A stretch of 64,000 nucleotides of DNA, from contig NZ_CABPSH010000015.1 in NCBI RefSeq assembly GCF_902459725.1, positions 1 through 64,000 on the forward strand. Reading direction: 5' to 3'. This document shows, piece by piece, positions 45,902 through 56,619 of the stretch. The notes below the pieces were generated by a model. The model saw only the letters and a list, made by a program, of their open reading frames with translations, ran no database searches and was not told where the DNA came from. This DNA is from Pandoraea eparura. Lineage in GTDB: Bacteria > Pseudomonadota > Gammaproteobacteria > Burkholderiales > Burkholderiaceae. Made by a program: the position numbers and the translations under genes. How positions within the stretch are numbered: the stretch's first letter is position 1; every line of letters begins with the position of its first letter.

Positions 45902-48381
45902 AGTCCTCCCCCGGATCCGGATGTCGTATCGCCTTCCAACGGTAACAGAATACAAAAAGTACAACCATTGCGCACGCCGTCGACGTCATTGTTTTCTACC
46001 CACAGACGGCCGTGATGCGATTCGATGATCGAACGGCAGATATTCAGGCCCATGCCCATGCCATCCGATTTTGTACTAAAGAAAGGTTCAAACAATCGTT
46101 CGATCGTGGCTTCGTCCACCCCAGGCCCGTGGTCCGAGACCTGGAATTCGATCGATTTGTCGCGCCGTTCCACGTGCAGACGGACACTCAGGTCGCGTCG
46201 CTGGCCGGGCGGCGGCGTGTAGCCATGCATGGCCTCGGCGGCATTCTTGAGCAGGTTCACGAGCACCTGTTCGATCAGCACCGGGTCGACGTTGATCTGC
46301 GGTAGCCCCGCGGGCAGATCGGTCAGGATGCGAATACGGCGCTTGCGTGCTTCAATCTCGGCAAGACCCACAGCATCCGCCACGATTTCATAAATCGATG
46401 ACGGTTGACGTTTCGGTTCGCTGCGCTTTACGAACGCACGAATCCGTTTGATGATCATGCCCGCTCGCACCGCCTGCTGCGACGTTTTTTCCAGCGCCGG
46501 CAGCAAGGTTTCCGGCGACGTGCGTCCGGCGCGCACCAGCGCCGCGGTGCCCATGCAGTAGTTGTTGATGGCGGCGAGCGGCTGGTTCAGTTCGTGGGCC
46601 AGCGACGAGGCCATTTCGCCCATCGTCGTCAGGCGCCCCGTGAACTGCAGGCGTTCTTCTTCCTGGCGGGCCAGCTCTTCGGCATGGCGGCGGGCCGTAA
46701 TATCGGTCGCCACCTGCAGCTGTGCCAGGTGGCCGTCCACCCATTGAATGTATTGGCGCCGGACTTCGAACCATTTCTGGTGCGTCGGTAGATAGATTTC
46801 CTGCGTCTCGGCGGCCGTATCGGTGAGTGATGCGGCCGGCAAGCCGGCGAACGCGTCGACCATATCGATTTGATCGAGCGACGTCGGGGAGAGGTCGCCG
46901 CCGCCAGACAACTCCAGGTGGCCTTCCGGGCGCGTGCCGAACAACTGGCGGTAGTAACGGTTCGCGAACAGCAGCTCCGCCTTGTCGACGGCGAGCACCG
47001 ACACCGACGCGTCAAGGCTCTCGAGCACGGTCGTGAAACGCTCATGCGCAGCGGCGAGTTCTTCGCGCGCCCGCTTGGGTTCGCTGATGTCGGTCAGCGA
47101 CGACATCCAGCCGGTCTGGCGGCCATGCGCGTCCACGAGCGGCGAGACGAACATGCGCGCGTAGAAGATCGTGCCGTCCTTGCGCTGCACGCGGATTTCA
47201 AAACCGTGCGAGGGCGCCTTGCCGCGCAGCGTCATGTCGATGCGACGCTGCATTTCGTGGATGTCGTCCTTGGGCCAGTACGGGTAGGGCGGCGCCCGAT
47301 ACATGAGGTCCGGCTCGTCCCAGCCTGTCATGCGGCAGAAGGCAGGGTTCACGTAAGTGATGTGGCCCTGCAGGTCGAGCACGCGCATGCCGATGACGAT
47401 GGAGTTCTCCATCGCTCGCCGGAATGAGGTCTCGTTGAACAGCGCCTGCTGTGCCTCGAAGCGCTGCCGCGTATGCCGCCAAAGACTCCAGAGACTCCAG
47501 AGCACAAAGCACGACAATCCGGCAATCAGCCACACCAGCGTGTTGTTGACGAAATTGCCGACGGCGGGATACGAGTAGATTCGCACCGCCAGACTGTGCC
47601 CGGGGGGATCGAGAAGCAATTCGTAAGACACGTCGCGTGGGAGCGGCGGGCGTGTCGATGTAGTGGCCAACTCATTGTTGTGAGTGTCGATGAACGACAC
47701 CTTGAACTTGTCGCCAAGCTCTTGCGGCAACTCGTGGATCAGCAAGCCCTCCACCGAATACACCGCGCTGATCGTGCCGAGGAACTCGCGCTCGCGCAGC
47801 ACGGGTACCTGGACAACGATGTAGCTGGCGCCCGAGGCGTCGTAGATCAGGGTGGAATAGGCCGATCGGCGCGAATCGCGGGCGGCGCGAAACGCGACCA
47901 GCAATTCGTCCTCCATCGGATGCTGCGCCGAGCCCTGCAACCGGGACGCGAACGGCGAGTCGGTCGGGGCCGCCCACTTGGGTCGCTGCGATGCGTCCAG
48001 CCAATTCATGAAGACGATGTCCGCATGATTCTGCATCAGCTCGTTCGCGGCATTCTGGAAATGCGCGACGTCCTGCGGCTTGGCGGCGGTGTCGCGCGCG
48101 AGCGAGCTGATCTGGTCCTGGATGGCCAGCATATTGAGGCGAATCTGCTGCTGCGCCCAAGCCACGTTCCGATACAGCGTGTCCTGCTGTTGCTCCGTCT
48201 CACGGCGATTCAGGCTCCACAGGATCAGACTCATCACCACGAGAAAGATCACAATGGAGACGAGCGGCACCAGCAAGTAGTAATGCGACTCCGCGAACCC
48301 CTGCAACCAGCGGTTGGAGCGGGCAGACGTAGCGGCGGACCGGGACGGTGGAGCGGAATTGGCAAGGCGTGGCGAAAGCAT
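45898..48381 (-). CDS. PAS-containing sensor histidine kinase, FixL-type
   Basis: This 827-residue membrane kinase has TM1 at about residues 32-57 and a periplasmic sensor region of some 230 residues. TM2 lies in 'NTLVWLIAGLSCFVLWSLW', and two PAS domains follow ('ENSIVIGMRVLDLQGHITYVNP'; 'VLESLDASVSVLAVDKAELLF'). The H-box is 'MASSLAHELNQPLAAINNY' and the ATPase N- and G-boxes are 'QVLVNLLKNAAEAMHG' and 'GMGMGLNICRSIIESHHG'. The start at 48381 puts a short leader before TM1; a longer frame exists upstream. It is divergent from aceE. Whether the first PAS domain binds heme cannot be told; one histidine occurs in 'DDIHEM'. Confidence 0.9.
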   Translation of the reverse strand: MLSPRLANSAPPSRSAATSARSNRWLQGFAESHYYLLVPLVSIVIFLVVMSLILWSLNRRETEQQQDTLYRNVAWAQQQIRLNMLAIQDQISSLARDTAAKPQDVAHFQNAANELMQNHADIVFMNWLDASQRPKWAAPTDSPFASRLQGSAQHPMEDELLVAFRAARDSRRSAYSTLIYDASGASYIVVQVPVLREREFLGTISAVYSVEGLLIHELPQELGDKFKVSFIDTHNNELATTSTRPPLPRDVSYELLLDPPGHSLAVRIYSYPAVGNFVNNTLVWLIAGLSCFVLWSLWSLWRHTRQRFEAQQALFNETSFRRAMENSIVIGMRVLDLQGHITYVNPAFCRMTGWDEPDLMYRAPPYPYWPKDDIHEMQRRIDMTLRGKAPSHGFEIRVQRKDGTIFYARMFVSPLVDAHGRQTGWMSSLTDISEPKRAREELAAAHERFTTVLESLDASVSVLAVDKAELLFANRYYRQLFGTRPEGHLELSGGGDLSPTSLDQIDMVDAFAGLPAASLTDTAAETQEIYLPTHQKWFEVRRQYIQWVDGHLAQLQVATDITARRHAEELARQEEERLQFTGRLTTMGEMASSLAHELNQPLAAINNYCMGTAALVRAGRTSPETLLPALEKTSQQAVRAGMIIKRIRAFVKRSEPKRQPSSIYEIVADAVGLAEIEARKRRIRILTDLPAGLPQINVDPVLIEQVLVNLLKNAAEAMHGYTPPPGQRRDLSVRLHVERRDKSIEFQVSDHGPGVDEATIERLFEPFFSTKSDGMGMGLNICRSIIESHHGRLWVENNDVDGVRNGCTFCILLPLEGDTTSGSGGGL

Positions 48382-48608
48382 GGCGAGATTGTAGCGCAGG
48401 CCGGCCGGTTTCCCGCTGCCATCAATGGCTTGCGCCTGCTTTTCGGAAGCGTCCGAGCTTTTGGGTAAGACGGCCGCGCAATTTGCATTTGAGACCGAGC
48501 GGTACGCCGACAATTCGTGGTCTGATGGCACCAGCAACCTATTGATTTTATGTGCACCGCAACAGAATTCCGCATCATGAAATTTACTATCGTAATCTGA
48601 AATTTCGC

Positions 48609-48638
48609 TTGCGGAGGCGGGAATAACCTTCGTACAAT
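48609..48638 (+). promoter_or_regulatory. Candidate sigma-70 promoter for aceE
   Basis: TTGCGG (48609-48614) and TACAAT (48633-48638) are separated by 18 bases. Transcription would start near 48645, leaving a leader of about 80 bases before ATG 48724, which has AAGGAG upstream. The -35 is weak. It shares a 340-base region with the divergent kinase gene. Confidence 0.5.
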
Positions 48639-48723
48639 GCCCCGGTAAAAAAGCCGGTGGGCCCGTCCATGAAGCGGGATTCGACCGTCATGCCAACCCG
48701 CTAACGACAGACAAGGAGACACC

Positions 48724-51411
48724 ATGTCCGCCGTACCTGAAGAAGCCCTGAAGATCGTGTCCCCTGCGGACGCCGATCCCCAAGAAACGCAAGAATGGCT
48801 GGCATCGCTCGAAGGCGTGCTGGCGGCCGAGGGCCCGGAGCGTGCCCACTACCTGCTCGAGAAGCTGATCGAGTTCGCCCGTATCAACGGCGAGCATCAT
48901 CCGTTCTCGGCCAATACCCCCTACATCAACACCATCCCGCTCGACCAGCAGGCGCGTATCCCTGGCGATCAGGATGTCGAGCACAAGATCCGCTCGTACA
49001 CCCGCTGGAATGCGATCGCGATGGTGTTGCGTGCCGGCAAGGACACGAACGTTGGCGGTCACATCGCGTCGTTCGCCTCGGCGGCAACGCTCTATGACGT
49101 CGGCTTCAACCACTTCTGGCATGCCCCGTCCGACAAGCATGGTGGCGACCTGGTCTTCGTGCAGGGCCACTCGTCGCCGGGCGTGTACAGCCGCGCCTTC
49201 CTGTTGGGCCGTCTGGAGATGCCCCAGCTCGAGAACTTCCGCCAGGAAGTGGACGGCGGCGGTCTGTCGTCGTATCCGCACCCGTGGCTGATGCCTGACT
49301 TCTGGCAGTTCCCGACGGTGTCGATGGGTTTGGGCCCGATCATGGCGATCTACCAGGCTCGCTTCATGAAGTACATCGAGTCGCGCAACATCGTGAAGAC
49401 CGAAGGCCGCAAGGTCTGGGCCTTCCTCGGCGACGGCGAGACGGACGAGCCGGAATCGCTGGGCGCCATCGGCATGGCCGGTCGCGAGCAGCTCGACAAC
49501 CTCGTGTTCGTGATCAACTGCAACCTGCAGCGCCTGGATGGCCCGGTGCGCGGTAACGGCAAGATCATCCAGGAACTCGAATCGGAATTCCGCGGCGCCG
49601 GTTGGAACGTCATCAAGGTGATCTGGGGCAGCCGCTGGGATGCGCTGCTGGCCCGCGACAAGAAGGGCCTGCTGATGAAGCGCATGATGGAGTGCGTGGA
49701 CGGCGAGTATCAGACGTACAAGTCGAAGGACGGCGCCTACGTGCGCGAGAACTTCTTCAATACGCCGGAACTCAAGGCGATGGTCGCCGATTGGTCCGAC
49801 GAGGACATCTGGTCGCTGAACCGCGGCGGCCACGATCCGCACAAGATTTTCGCCGCGTACCAGGCCGCCACCCAGCACAAGGGGCAACCGACGGTCATCC
49901 TGGCCAAGACCATCAAGGGCTATGGCATGGGCGAGGCCGGTCAGGCCATGAACATCACCCACCAGCAGAAGAAGATGCCGGTGGAGTCGCTCAAGAAGTT
50001 CCGCGACCAGTTCAAGCTGCCGATCTCGGACGACGACATCGCCGACGTGCCGTACCTGAAGTTCGAGGAAGGCTCGAAGGAGTTGGAATACATGCGCGCG
50101 CGCCGCATGGAGCTGGGCGGTTACCTGCCGCAGCGCCGCACCAAGGCCGCCTCGCTGCCGGTGCCCGCGCTGTCCGCCTTCGATGCGTTGCTCAAGGCGA
50201 CGGCCGAAGGCCGTGAGATTTCGACGACGATGGCGTTCGTGCGTATTCTCAACGTGCTGCTCAAGGACAAGGTGCTGGGCCAGCGCATCGTGCCGATCGT
50301 GCCGGACGAGTCGCGCACTTTCGGGATGGAAGGCCTGTTCCGCCAGATCGGTATCTGGAGTCAGGTCGGCCAGCGCTACATCCCGCAGGATCAGGATCAG
50401 CTGATGTTCTACAAGGAATCGGAGAACGGTCAGATTCTGCAGGAGGGCATCAACGAAGCCGGTGGCATGTGCGACTGGATCGCGGCCGCAACGTCGTACT
50501 CGACGCACAACGAGACGATGATCCCGTTCTACATCTTCTACTCGATGTTCGGCTTCCAGCGCATCGGCGATCTGGCCTGGGCGGCCGGTGACATGCGCGC
50601 TCGCGGCTTCCTCGTGGGCGGCACGGCCGGTCGTACGACGCTGAACGGCGAAGGCCTCCAGCACGAAGACGGTCACTCGCTGCTGTGGGCGTCGTCGATT
50701 CCGAACTGCCTGCCGTACGATCCGACGTTCGCATTCGAGCTCGCCGTGATTGTCCAGGACGGCCTGCGTCGCATGGTGCAGGATCAGGAAGACGTGTATT
50801 ACTACCTGACCGTGATGAACGAAAACTACGCGCATCCGGCCATGCCGGAAGGCGTGGAGCAAGACATCCTGAAGGGGATGTACGCGTTCCGTCGCGGTGC
50901 GAACGACAGCAAGGCACCGCGCGTGCAACTGCTGGGGTCGGGCACGATCTTCAACGAAGTGATCGCCGCCGCCGAAATGCTCAAGAACGATTGGGGCGTC
51001 GAATCGGATTTGTGGAGCTGCCCGAGCTTCACGGAACTGGCCCGCGAAGGCAACGACGTGGCGCGCTACAATCTTCTGCACCCGACCGAGACGGCACGTT
51101 TGTCGCATGTCGAGACGTGCCTGAACGACACCCGTGGTCCGGTCATCGCATCGACCGACTACATCCGTACGTACGCCGATCAGATTCGTCCGTTCGTTCG
51201 GGGGCGTTACGTCGTGCTCGGCACCGACGGCTACGGTCGTTCGGATACGCGTGAGAAGCTGCGTCACTTCTTCGAGGTGGATCGTCACTGGGTTACGGTC
51301 GCTGCCCTCAAGGCATTGGCCGACGAAGGCACGCTGCCGGCGAGCAAGGTCGCCGAAGCGATTGCCAAGTACAACCTGGATCCGAACAAACCCAACCCGA
51401 TGACCGTCTAA
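48724..51411 (+). CDS. aceE: Pyruvate dehydrogenase E1 component, homodimeric type
   Basis: This 895-residue TPP enzyme has '[15 protein letters not shown]' near the start, the TPP motif region '[14 protein letters not shown]...[16 protein letters not shown]' and '[19 protein letters not shown]' in the second half. It decarboxylates pyruvate and passes the acetyl group to the lipoyl arm of AceF. It is the first gene of aceE-aceF-BPH-lpdA. Length and start fit the proteobacterial single-chain E1. Confidence 0.97.
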   Translation: MSAVPEEALKIVSPADADPQETQEWLASLEGVLAAEGPERAHYLLEKLIEFARINGEHHPFSANTPYINTIPLDQQARIPGDQDVEHKIRSYTRWNAIAMVLRAGKDTNVGGHIASFASAATLYDVGFNHFWHAPSDKHGGDLVFVQGHSSPGVYSRAFLLGRLEMPQLENFRQEVDGGGLSSYPHPWLMPDFWQFPTVSMGLGPIMAIYQARFMKYIESRNIVKTEGRKVWAFLGDGETDEPESLGAIGMAGREQLDNLVFVINCNLQRLDGPVRGNGKIIQELESEFRGAGWNVIKVIWGSRWDALLARDKKGLLMKRMMECVDGEYQTYKSKDGAYVRENFFNTPELKAMVADWSDEDIWSLNRGGHDPHKIFAAYQAATQHKGQPTVILAKTIKGYGMGEAGQAMNITHQQKKMPVESLKKFRDQFKLPISDDDIADVPYLKFEEGSKELEYMRARRMELGGYLPQRRTKAASLPVPALSAFDALLKATAEGREISTTMAFVRILNVLLKDKVLGQRIVPIVPDESRTFGMEGLFRQIGIWSQVGQRYIPQDQDQLMFYKESENGQILQEGINEAGGMCDWIAAATSYSTHNETMIPFYIFYSMFGFQRIGDLAWAAGDMRARGFLVGGTAGRTTLNGEGLQHEDGHSLLWASSIPNCLPYDPTFAFELAVIVQDGLRRMVQDQEDVYYYLTVMNENYAHPAMPEGVEQDILKGMYAFRRGANDSKAPRVQLLGSGTIFNEVIAAAEMLKNDWGVESDLWSCPSFTELAREGNDVARYNLLHPTETARLSHVETCLNDTRGPVIASTDYIRTYADQIRPFVRGRYVVLGTDGYGRSDTREKLRHFFEVDRHWVTVAALKALADEGTLPASKVAEAIAKYNLDPNKPNPMTV

Positions 51412-51509
51412 AGGCCGCTTCGCGCGGCGTGTGCGACCCGCCCAGCCGCCCCCCAGCGGCGGCGGGTGCGCGCCGCGCGTCAAGCGCAGCCTCGAGGAGA
51501 CTGTGGAAA

Positions 51510-53189
51510 ATGAGTCAAGTGATCGAAGTGAAAGTCCCGGATATCGGTGACTTCAAGGACTTGCCCGTCATCGACGTGCTGGTCAAGGCGGGCGACAAGA
51601 TCGATGCCGAGCAGGCCCTGATCACGCTGGAATCGGACAAGGCCACGATGGATGTGCCGAGCCCGGCCGCTGGCATCATCAAGGCGCTGAGCCTGAAAGT
51701 CGGCGATGAAGTATCCGAGGGTTCCCTCATCCTGACGCTCGAGACGGTGAACGGCTCGGGTGCTCAAGTGAACTCGGCGGCAGCCCCTGCGCCGGCCCCT
51801 GCGGCAGCCCCGCAAGCGGCGGCGCCAGCCGCAGCCCCTGCTGCTGCGGCCCCGGCGCCCGCGCCGGCTGCCAGCGGTGACACCCGCCAGATCGATGTCA
51901 AGGTGCCGGACATTGGCGGTTACGACGACGTGCCGGTGATCGATGTGCTGGTCAATGTCGGCGATACCGTGACGGCCGAGCAATCGCTCGTCACGCTGGA
52001 GTCCGACAAGGCGTCGATGGATGTGCCGAGCCCGGCCGCCGGCGTGGTCAAGGCATTGAAGGTCAAGGTGGGCGACAAGGTGTCGGAAGGCACGTTGATC
52101 GTCGTGCTCGAAGGCGCTGCCGCCGCCGCTCCGGCCAAGGCCGCCGCAGCGAGTGCCCCGGCCCCGGTGGCTACGAGTGCCGCCCCGGCAGCGCCGACGC
52201 CTGTCGCCGCTCCGGCGCCGGCCGCTGCCCCGGCACCGGCACCAGTTGCTGCGACCGGCAACCAGCCGATCAGCCATGCCAGCCCGTCGGTGCGCAAGTT
52301 CGCGCGCGAGTTGGGGGTGGATGTCGCGCAAGTGAAGGGCACCGGTCCGAAGGGGCGCGTGGTCATCGACGACGTGCGCAACTTCGTCAAGAGCGCGCTC
52401 GCGGGCAATCGCCCGGCCGCGGCGGGCGCCGCGCCTGCCGGTGGCGGTGAGCTGAACCTGTTGCCGTGGCCGAAGATCGACTTCTCGAAGTTCGGTCCGA
52501 TCGAGCCGAAGGCGCTCTCGCGCATCAAGAAGATTTCGGGCGCGAACCTGCACCGCAACTGGGTCATGATCCCGCACGTCACGAACAATGACGAAGCGGA
52601 TATCGGCGAACTCGAAGCGTTCCGGGTGCAGTTGAACAAGGAAAACGAGAAGGCCGGCGTCAAGGTCACGATGCTCGCTTTCGTCATCAAGGCCTGTGTG
52701 ATGGCCCTGAAGAAGTTCCCGACGTTCAACGCGAGTCTCGACGGCGACAACCTCGTCTTCAAGCAATACTTCCACATCGGTTTTGCGGCTGACACGCCGA
52801 ACGGTCTGGTCGTGCCTGTGGTTCGCGACGCGGACAAGAAGGGGGTGTTCGAGATCGCCCGCGAGACCTCGGAACTGGCGAAGCTCGCCCGCGACGGCAA
52901 GCTCAAGCCGGACCAGATGCAAGGGGGGTGTTTCTCGATCTCGTCGCTCGGCGGTATCGGTGGCACGACCTTCACGCCGATCATCAACGCACCGGAAGTG
53001 GCCATTCTGGGGCTGTCGCGTTCGTATCAGAAGCCGGTGTGGGACGAGCGCAAGCAACAGTTCCTGCCGCAACTGACGCTGCCGCTGTCGCTGTCCTACG
53101 ATCACCGCGTGATCGACGGCGCCGAGGCCGCACGCTTCAACGCCTACCTGGGTCAACTGTTGCAGGACTTCCGTCGCGCAATGCTGTAA
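51510..53189 (+). CDS. aceF: Dihydrolipoamide acetyltransferase (PDH E2), two lipoyl domains
   Basis: This 559-residue protein has two lipoyl domains with lipoylated lysines K44 and K167 ('[11 protein letters not shown]', '[11 protein letters not shown]'). They are joined by Ala/Pro-rich swinging linkers. The E3-binding domain is '[19 protein letters not shown]' and the catalytic domain ends '[16 protein letters not shown]' with the active H-x-x-x-D-G. Start ATG 51510 gives the lipoyl domain amino end directly. Confidence 0.97.
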   Translation: MSQVIEVKVPDIGDFKDLPVIDVLVKAGDKIDAEQALITLESDKATMDVPSPAAGIIKALSLKVGDEVSEGSLILTLETVNGSGAQVNSAAAPAPAPAAAPQAAAPAAAPAAAAPAPAPAASGDTRQIDVKVPDIGGYDDVPVIDVLVNVGDTVTAEQSLVTLESDKASMDVPSPAAGVVKALKVKVGDKVSEGTLIVVLEGAAAAAPAKAAAASAPAPVATSAAPAAPTPVAAPAPAAAPAPAPVAATGNQPISHASPSVRKFARELGVDVAQVKGTGPKGRVVIDDVRNFVKSALAGNRPAAAGAAPAGGGELNLLPWPKIDFSKFGPIEPKALSRIKKISGANLHRNWVMIPHVTNNDEADIGELEAFRVQLNKENEKAGVKVTMLAFVIKACVMALKKFPTFNASLDGDNLVFKQYFHIGFAADTPNGLVVPVVRDADKKGVFEIARETSELAKLARDGKLKPDQMQGGCFSISSLGGIGGTTFTPIINAPEVAILGLSRSYQKPVWDERKQQFLPQLTLPLSLSYDHRVIDGAEAARFNAYLGQLLQDFRRAML

Positions 53190-53268
53190 TGGCAGGCGTC
53201 GCCGGCCGCGCGCAAGCGCAAGCCGGCGGCGTGCGCGAACGCTTCAGCATCTGGACGGGGAGGGCATC

Positions 53269-53850
53269 ATGACCACCGTAGTAGTCGTCAAGAAGGCAGG
53301 TGAGATTGCCATTGCCGCCGATTCGCTTGTGACGTTCGGCGATACCCGGCTCTCGCAATCGTACGAGGAGAATCGCAAGGTTTTTCTCGTGGGCGATTCC
53401 TATGTCGGCCTGGCAGGCACGACCGCGCACTTTCCGGTCATGCGCGCCATTCTCTCCGGTATGGCGGACGAATGCCGTCTGCACTCGCGCGACGAGGTGT
53501 TCCGCACGTTCTGCCGCGTCCATCAGAAGCTCAAGGAAGAATATTTCCTCAACACGAAGGAAGAGGAAGACGATCCGTACGAGTCGTCGCAGATCACTTG
53601 TGTGGTCGCGAATCCGACAGGCATCTACGGAATTTATTCCTACCGGGAAGTGTTTGTTTTCGATCGGTTCTGGGGGATCGGCTCGGGGCGCAATTTCGCG
53701 CTCGGCGCCATGTTCGCCCTCTACGACCAGGATCTGAGCGCCAGCGCCATCGCCGAAGCGGGCGTAAAGGCGGGGGCGGAGTTCGACAAGAGTTCCGCCG
53801 CCCCGTTTCAGGTGCACACGTTCCCGATCGATACCACCATCAAGTCATAA
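53269..53850 (+). CDS. Proteasome-like Ntn hydrolase (betaproteobacterial proteasome homologue, BPH)
   Basis: This 193-residue protein begins 'MTTVVVVKKAGEIAIAADSLV'. If the Met is removed, the new first residue is Thr, an aspartate falls at position 17 and a lysine near 33-36. This is the T1/D17/K33 triad of HslV and proteasome beta subunits. Family members in this position are often mislabelled as transporters, yet no membrane segment is present. BPH proteins described from betaproteobacteria form self-compartmented rings. It lies between aceF and lpdA, 79 bases after the former and 20 before the latter, so it should be made along with the PDH complex. Its substrate and any unfoldase partner are unknown. 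Confidence 0.82.
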   Translation: MTTVVVVKKAGEIAIAADSLVTFGDTRLSQSYEENRKVFLVGDSYVGLAGTTAHFPVMRAILSGMADECRLHSRDEVFRTFCRVHQKLKEEYFLNTKEEEDDPYESSQITCVVANPTGIYGIYSYREVFVFDRFWGIGSGRNFALGAMFALYDQDLSASAIAEAGVKAGAEFDKSSAAPFQVHTFPIDTTIKS

Positions 53851-53870
53851 ATGCGACAGGGAGACCCCGC

Positions 53871-55646
53871 ATGAGTCTCATCGAAGTCAAAGTACCGGAC
53901 ATCGGCGCAGAGGGCGTGGATGTCATCGAAGTGATGATCAAGCCCGGCGACAAGATCGCCAAGGATGCGTCACTCATTACGCTGGAATCCGACAAGGCTT
54001 CCATGGAAGTGCCGTCGGAAGTGTCGGGCACCGTCAAGGAAGTGAAGATCAAGGTGGGCGACAAAGCCAGCCAAGGTACGCTGATCGCGCTCGTCGAAGT
54101 GGAAGGTGCCGGCGCCGCCAAGGCCGAAGCCCCGGCGGCAGCCGCCGCCCCGGCCGCGCCGGTGGCTCCCGTCGCCCCCGCAGCGCAGCCGAGTGCCCCG
54201 GCCCCGGTCGCGGCCAAGCACAGCGGCGGGGCGGACACCGAATGCGACGTGCTCGTGCTGGGCGCCGGTCCGGGCGGATACTCGGCCGCGTTCCGCAGCG
54301 CCGACCTGGGTCGCAAGACCGTGCTCGTCGAGCGCTACGCCACCCTTGGCGGCGTATGTCTGAACGTGGGTTGCATCCCGTCGAAGGCGCTGCTCCACAC
54401 GGCAGCCGTCCTTGAAGAGGCTCAGACACTCGGCCATCACGGCATTTCGTTCGCGAAGCCCGAGATCGATCTCGACAAGCTGCGCGCCTACAAGGAAAGC
54501 GTGGTCGGCAAGCTCACGGGCGGTCTGGCCGGCATGGCCAAGATGCGCAAGGTGGAAGTCGTGCGCGGTGTCGGCACGTTCCTCGACCCGAATCACGTCG
54601 AAGTCGTGGCCGAAGACGGCAGCAAGCGCACGGTGAAGTTTGCTCAGGCCATCATCGCGGCGGGTTCCCAGGCGGTAAAGCTGCCGTTCCTGCCGGAAGA
54701 TCCGCGCATCGTCGATTCGACCGGCGCGCTCGAACTGCGTCAACTGCCGAAGAAGATGCTTGTGATCGGCGGCGGCATCATCGGTCTGGAAATGGCGACC
54801 GTGTATAGCGCGCTGGGCTCCGAGATCGATGTCGTGGAAATGCTGGACGGTCTGATGCAGGGCGCCGACCGCGATCTGGTCAAGGTCTGGGAGAAAATGA
54901 ACACGAAGCGCTTCGGTCGCGTCATGCTCAAGACCAAGACCGTAGGTGCCGAGGCCAAGGCCGATGGCATCTACGTGAAGTTCGAGGGTGAGGCCGCCCC
55001 GGCGGAACCCCAGCGTTACGACCTCGTGCTGGTCGCCGTGGGGCGCAGCCCGAACGGCAAGAAGATCGGTGCCGAGAACGCGGGCGTGGCCGTGGGCGAT
55101 CGCGGCTTCATCGACGTCGACAAGCAGATGCGCACCAACGTGCCGAACATCTTCGCGATCGGCGATATCGTCGGTCAGCCGATGCTGGCCCACAAGGCCG
55201 TGCACGAAGCCCACGTCGCGGCGGAAGCGGCGGCCGGCGAGAAGGCTTACTTCGACGCCATCCAGATTCCGTCGGTGGCCTACACCGATCCGGAAGTGGC
55301 TTGGGCCGGCAAGACGGAAGACCAGCTGAAGGCCGAAGGCGTGAAGTATGGCAAGGCCGTGTTCCCGTGGGCGGCGTCGGGCCGCGCGATCGCGAACGGC
55401 CGTGACGAAGGCTTCACCAAGGTGCTGTTCGACGAAGCGACCCATCGTATCGTTGGCGGCGCCATCGTCGGCACGCACGCGGGCGATCTGATCGGCGAAC
55501 TTTGCCTGGCCGTGGAAATGGGCGCGGACGCCGTCGATATCGGCAAGACGATTCACCCGCACCCGACGCTGGCCGAATCGGTCGGCATGGCAGCGGAGAT
55601 TTACGAAGGGGTTTGCACCGACGTTCCGCCGCCTCGCAAGAAGTAA
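53871..55646 (+). CDS. lpdA: Dihydrolipoyl dehydrogenase (PDH E3) with N-terminal lipoyl domain
   Basis: This 591-residue protein has a lipoyl domain at the front (K42 in '[13 protein letters not shown]'), an Ala/Pro linker and then the flavoprotein. The FAD loop is 'VLVLGAGPGGYSAAFRSADLG', the redox disulfide C163/C168 is in 'GGVCLNVGCIPSK', and 'HPHPTLAESVGMAAE' lies at the dimer end. E3 with a fused lipoyl domain is a common form in betaproteobacteria. It reoxidises the lipoyl groups with NAD. A terminator follows about 110 bases downstream. Confidence 0.96.
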   Translation: MSLIEVKVPDIGAEGVDVIEVMIKPGDKIAKDASLITLESDKASMEVPSEVSGTVKEVKIKVGDKASQGTLIALVEVEGAGAAKAEAPAAAAAPAAPVAPVAPAAQPSAPAPVAAKHSGGADTECDVLVLGAGPGGYSAAFRSADLGRKTVLVERYATLGGVCLNVGCIPSKALLHTAAVLEEAQTLGHHGISFAKPEIDLDKLRAYKESVVGKLTGGLAGMAKMRKVEVVRGVGTFLDPNHVEVVAEDGSKRTVKFAQAIIAAGSQAVKLPFLPEDPRIVDSTGALELRQLPKKMLVIGGGIIGLEMATVYSALGSEIDVVEMLDGLMQGADRDLVKVWEKMNTKRFGRVMLKTKTVGAEAKADGIYVKFEGEAAPAEPQRYDLVLVAVGRSPNGKKIGAENAGVAVGDRGFIDVDKQMRTNVPNIFAIGDIVGQPMLAHKAVHEAHVAAEAAAGEKAYFDAIQIPSVAYTDPEVAWAGKTEDQLKAEGVKYGKAVFPWAASGRAIANGRDEGFTKVLFDEATHRIVGGAIVGTHAGDLIGELCLAVEMGADAVDIGKTIHPHPTLAESVGMAAEIYEGVCTDVPPPRKK

Positions 55647-55757
55647 TCGCGTCCGTGTCGGCGTGCGCGTCGGAGGATGCCGGGCGCGCACGCCGAACGC
55701 ACATGACGTGACGGATGTCCGCGGTGTCTCATATGGGGCGACGGCGGATGCCAAAAC

Positions 55758-55794
55758 AAAAACCGCCATTTCGTTCCGAGATGGCGGTTTTTTT
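55758..55794 (+). terminator. Terminator of the pyruvate dehydrogenase operon
   Basis: AAAAACCGCCAT (55758-55769) pairs with ATGGCGGTTTTT (55781-55792) and is followed by further T residues. It is a strong Rho-independent terminator after lpdA. Confidence 0.9.
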
Positions 55795-55820
55795 CTTGCG
55801 GCAGCGTCGTCGGCCGCCCC

Positions 55821-55851
55821 AAAAACGAAAAACCCGGCACGAGGCCGGGTT
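55821..55851 (-). terminator. Terminator of the phasin gene
   Basis: AACCCGGC (55831-55838) and GCCGGGTT (55844-55851) form a stem. On the minus strand it is followed by a T-rich run (complement of the A-rich bases at 55821-55830). It lies 30 bases past the phasin stop. Confidence 0.8.
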
Positions 55852-55880
55852 CGAACGGTAGCGTCGCGAGACGCTATCGA

Positions 55881-56444
55881 TTACTTCTTGGCGCTGGTGG
55901 CAGCACGCGATGCTTGAGCGGCAGCCTTCGTCGCGACGTTGGTCGCGGCAGCGAAGTTCGTCTCGGCGATTTCAACGGCCTGCTTGGTGGCCTTTTGCAC
56001 GCTGTCGAACGCGCTGTTGGCAGCCGACAGGGCCGACTTGGCCAGGGCAACGGCCGACTCCGAACCGGCCGGGGCGTTCTTGGCCAGACTGTCGAACAGC
56101 GCTTGGACGTTCTGCGAGCTTTCGGCCAGTTGGGCTTCGGCCACCTTGGTCACTTCGGCTTGCGTCGACGAAGCGATTTCATACAGATGACGGCCATACG
56201 CGATCGCCTTTTCAGCGGCGGGCTGGACGAGGTTCGCTTGCAGCGCGAGCAGCTCTTGCGCGTCTTTCACGGCGAAGGCCTTTTGCGCGGTCGAGGCGGA
56301 CTCGGCCAGCGATGCCTTGACGGCTTGCAGGTTCAGCTCAACCAGCTTTTCCATGCCTTCGAACGCCTTGTTGGTCAGGCCAAACAGGGTTTCGAGGTTG
56401 GCTTTGTGGGCGGCAGCGAATTGCTCGGGGGTCAGAAACGACAT
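55881..56444 (-). CDS. Phasin family protein
   Basis: This is a 187-residue, nearly all-helical Ala-rich protein. It begins '[40 protein letters not shown]' (shown in part), which is the phasin signature, and ends in an Ala/Lys/Thr tail. Phasins coat polyhydroxyalkanoate granules and limit their size. It is alone on its transcript, with a terminator behind and, upstream, a promoter flanked by two TTGTGC palindromes that look like operators for the PHA-sensing repressor PhaR. No other PHA gene is in the window. Confidence 0.92.
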   Translation of the reverse strand: MSFLTPEQFAAAHKANLETLFGLTNKAFEGMEKLVELNLQAVKASLAESASTAQKAFAVKDAQELLALQANLVQPAAEKAIAYGRHLYEIASSTQAEVTKVAEAQLAESSQNVQALFDSLAKNAPAGSESAVALAKSALSAANSAFDSVQKATKQAVEIAETNFAAATNVATKAAAQASRAATSAKK

Positions 56445-56564
56445 GGCGTTCTCCTATGATGGTGTCACATACAACGTATCGACCCACTCCGTGTTCGCTG
56501 ATGAGTTCTCACCTGAGTTCGGTGAAAACACGGTTCGGGCCTCTCAATGGGGGTGCGATTTCTT

Positions 56565-56579
56565 TTGTGCATCGCACAA
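56565..56579 (-). promoter_or_regulatory. Palindromic operator at the phasin transcription start
   Basis: TTGTGCATCGCACAA is a perfect six-base inverted repeat with a three-base centre. It overlaps the predicted start site (near 56578). A related element lies at 56620-56635 on the other side of the promoter. Confidence 0.6.
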
Positions 56580-56584
56580 TTGCA

Positions 56585-56612
56585 AGTGTAGAGATATTTT
56601 TGTCGCTGTCAA
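56585..56612 (-). promoter_or_regulatory. Sigma-70 promoter of the phasin gene
   Basis: On the minus strand a perfect -35 TTGACA (56607-56612) is followed after 16 bases by TACACT (56585-56590). The leader to ATG 56444 would be about 134 bases. Confidence 0.65.
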
Positions 56613-56619
56613 GTCTTTT

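Noticed and set aside
48688-51483. A 931-codon minus-strand open frame opposite aceE
   Set aside because: It mirrors aceE codon by codon, is rich in His, Arg and Val as such shadows are, and shows no motif.
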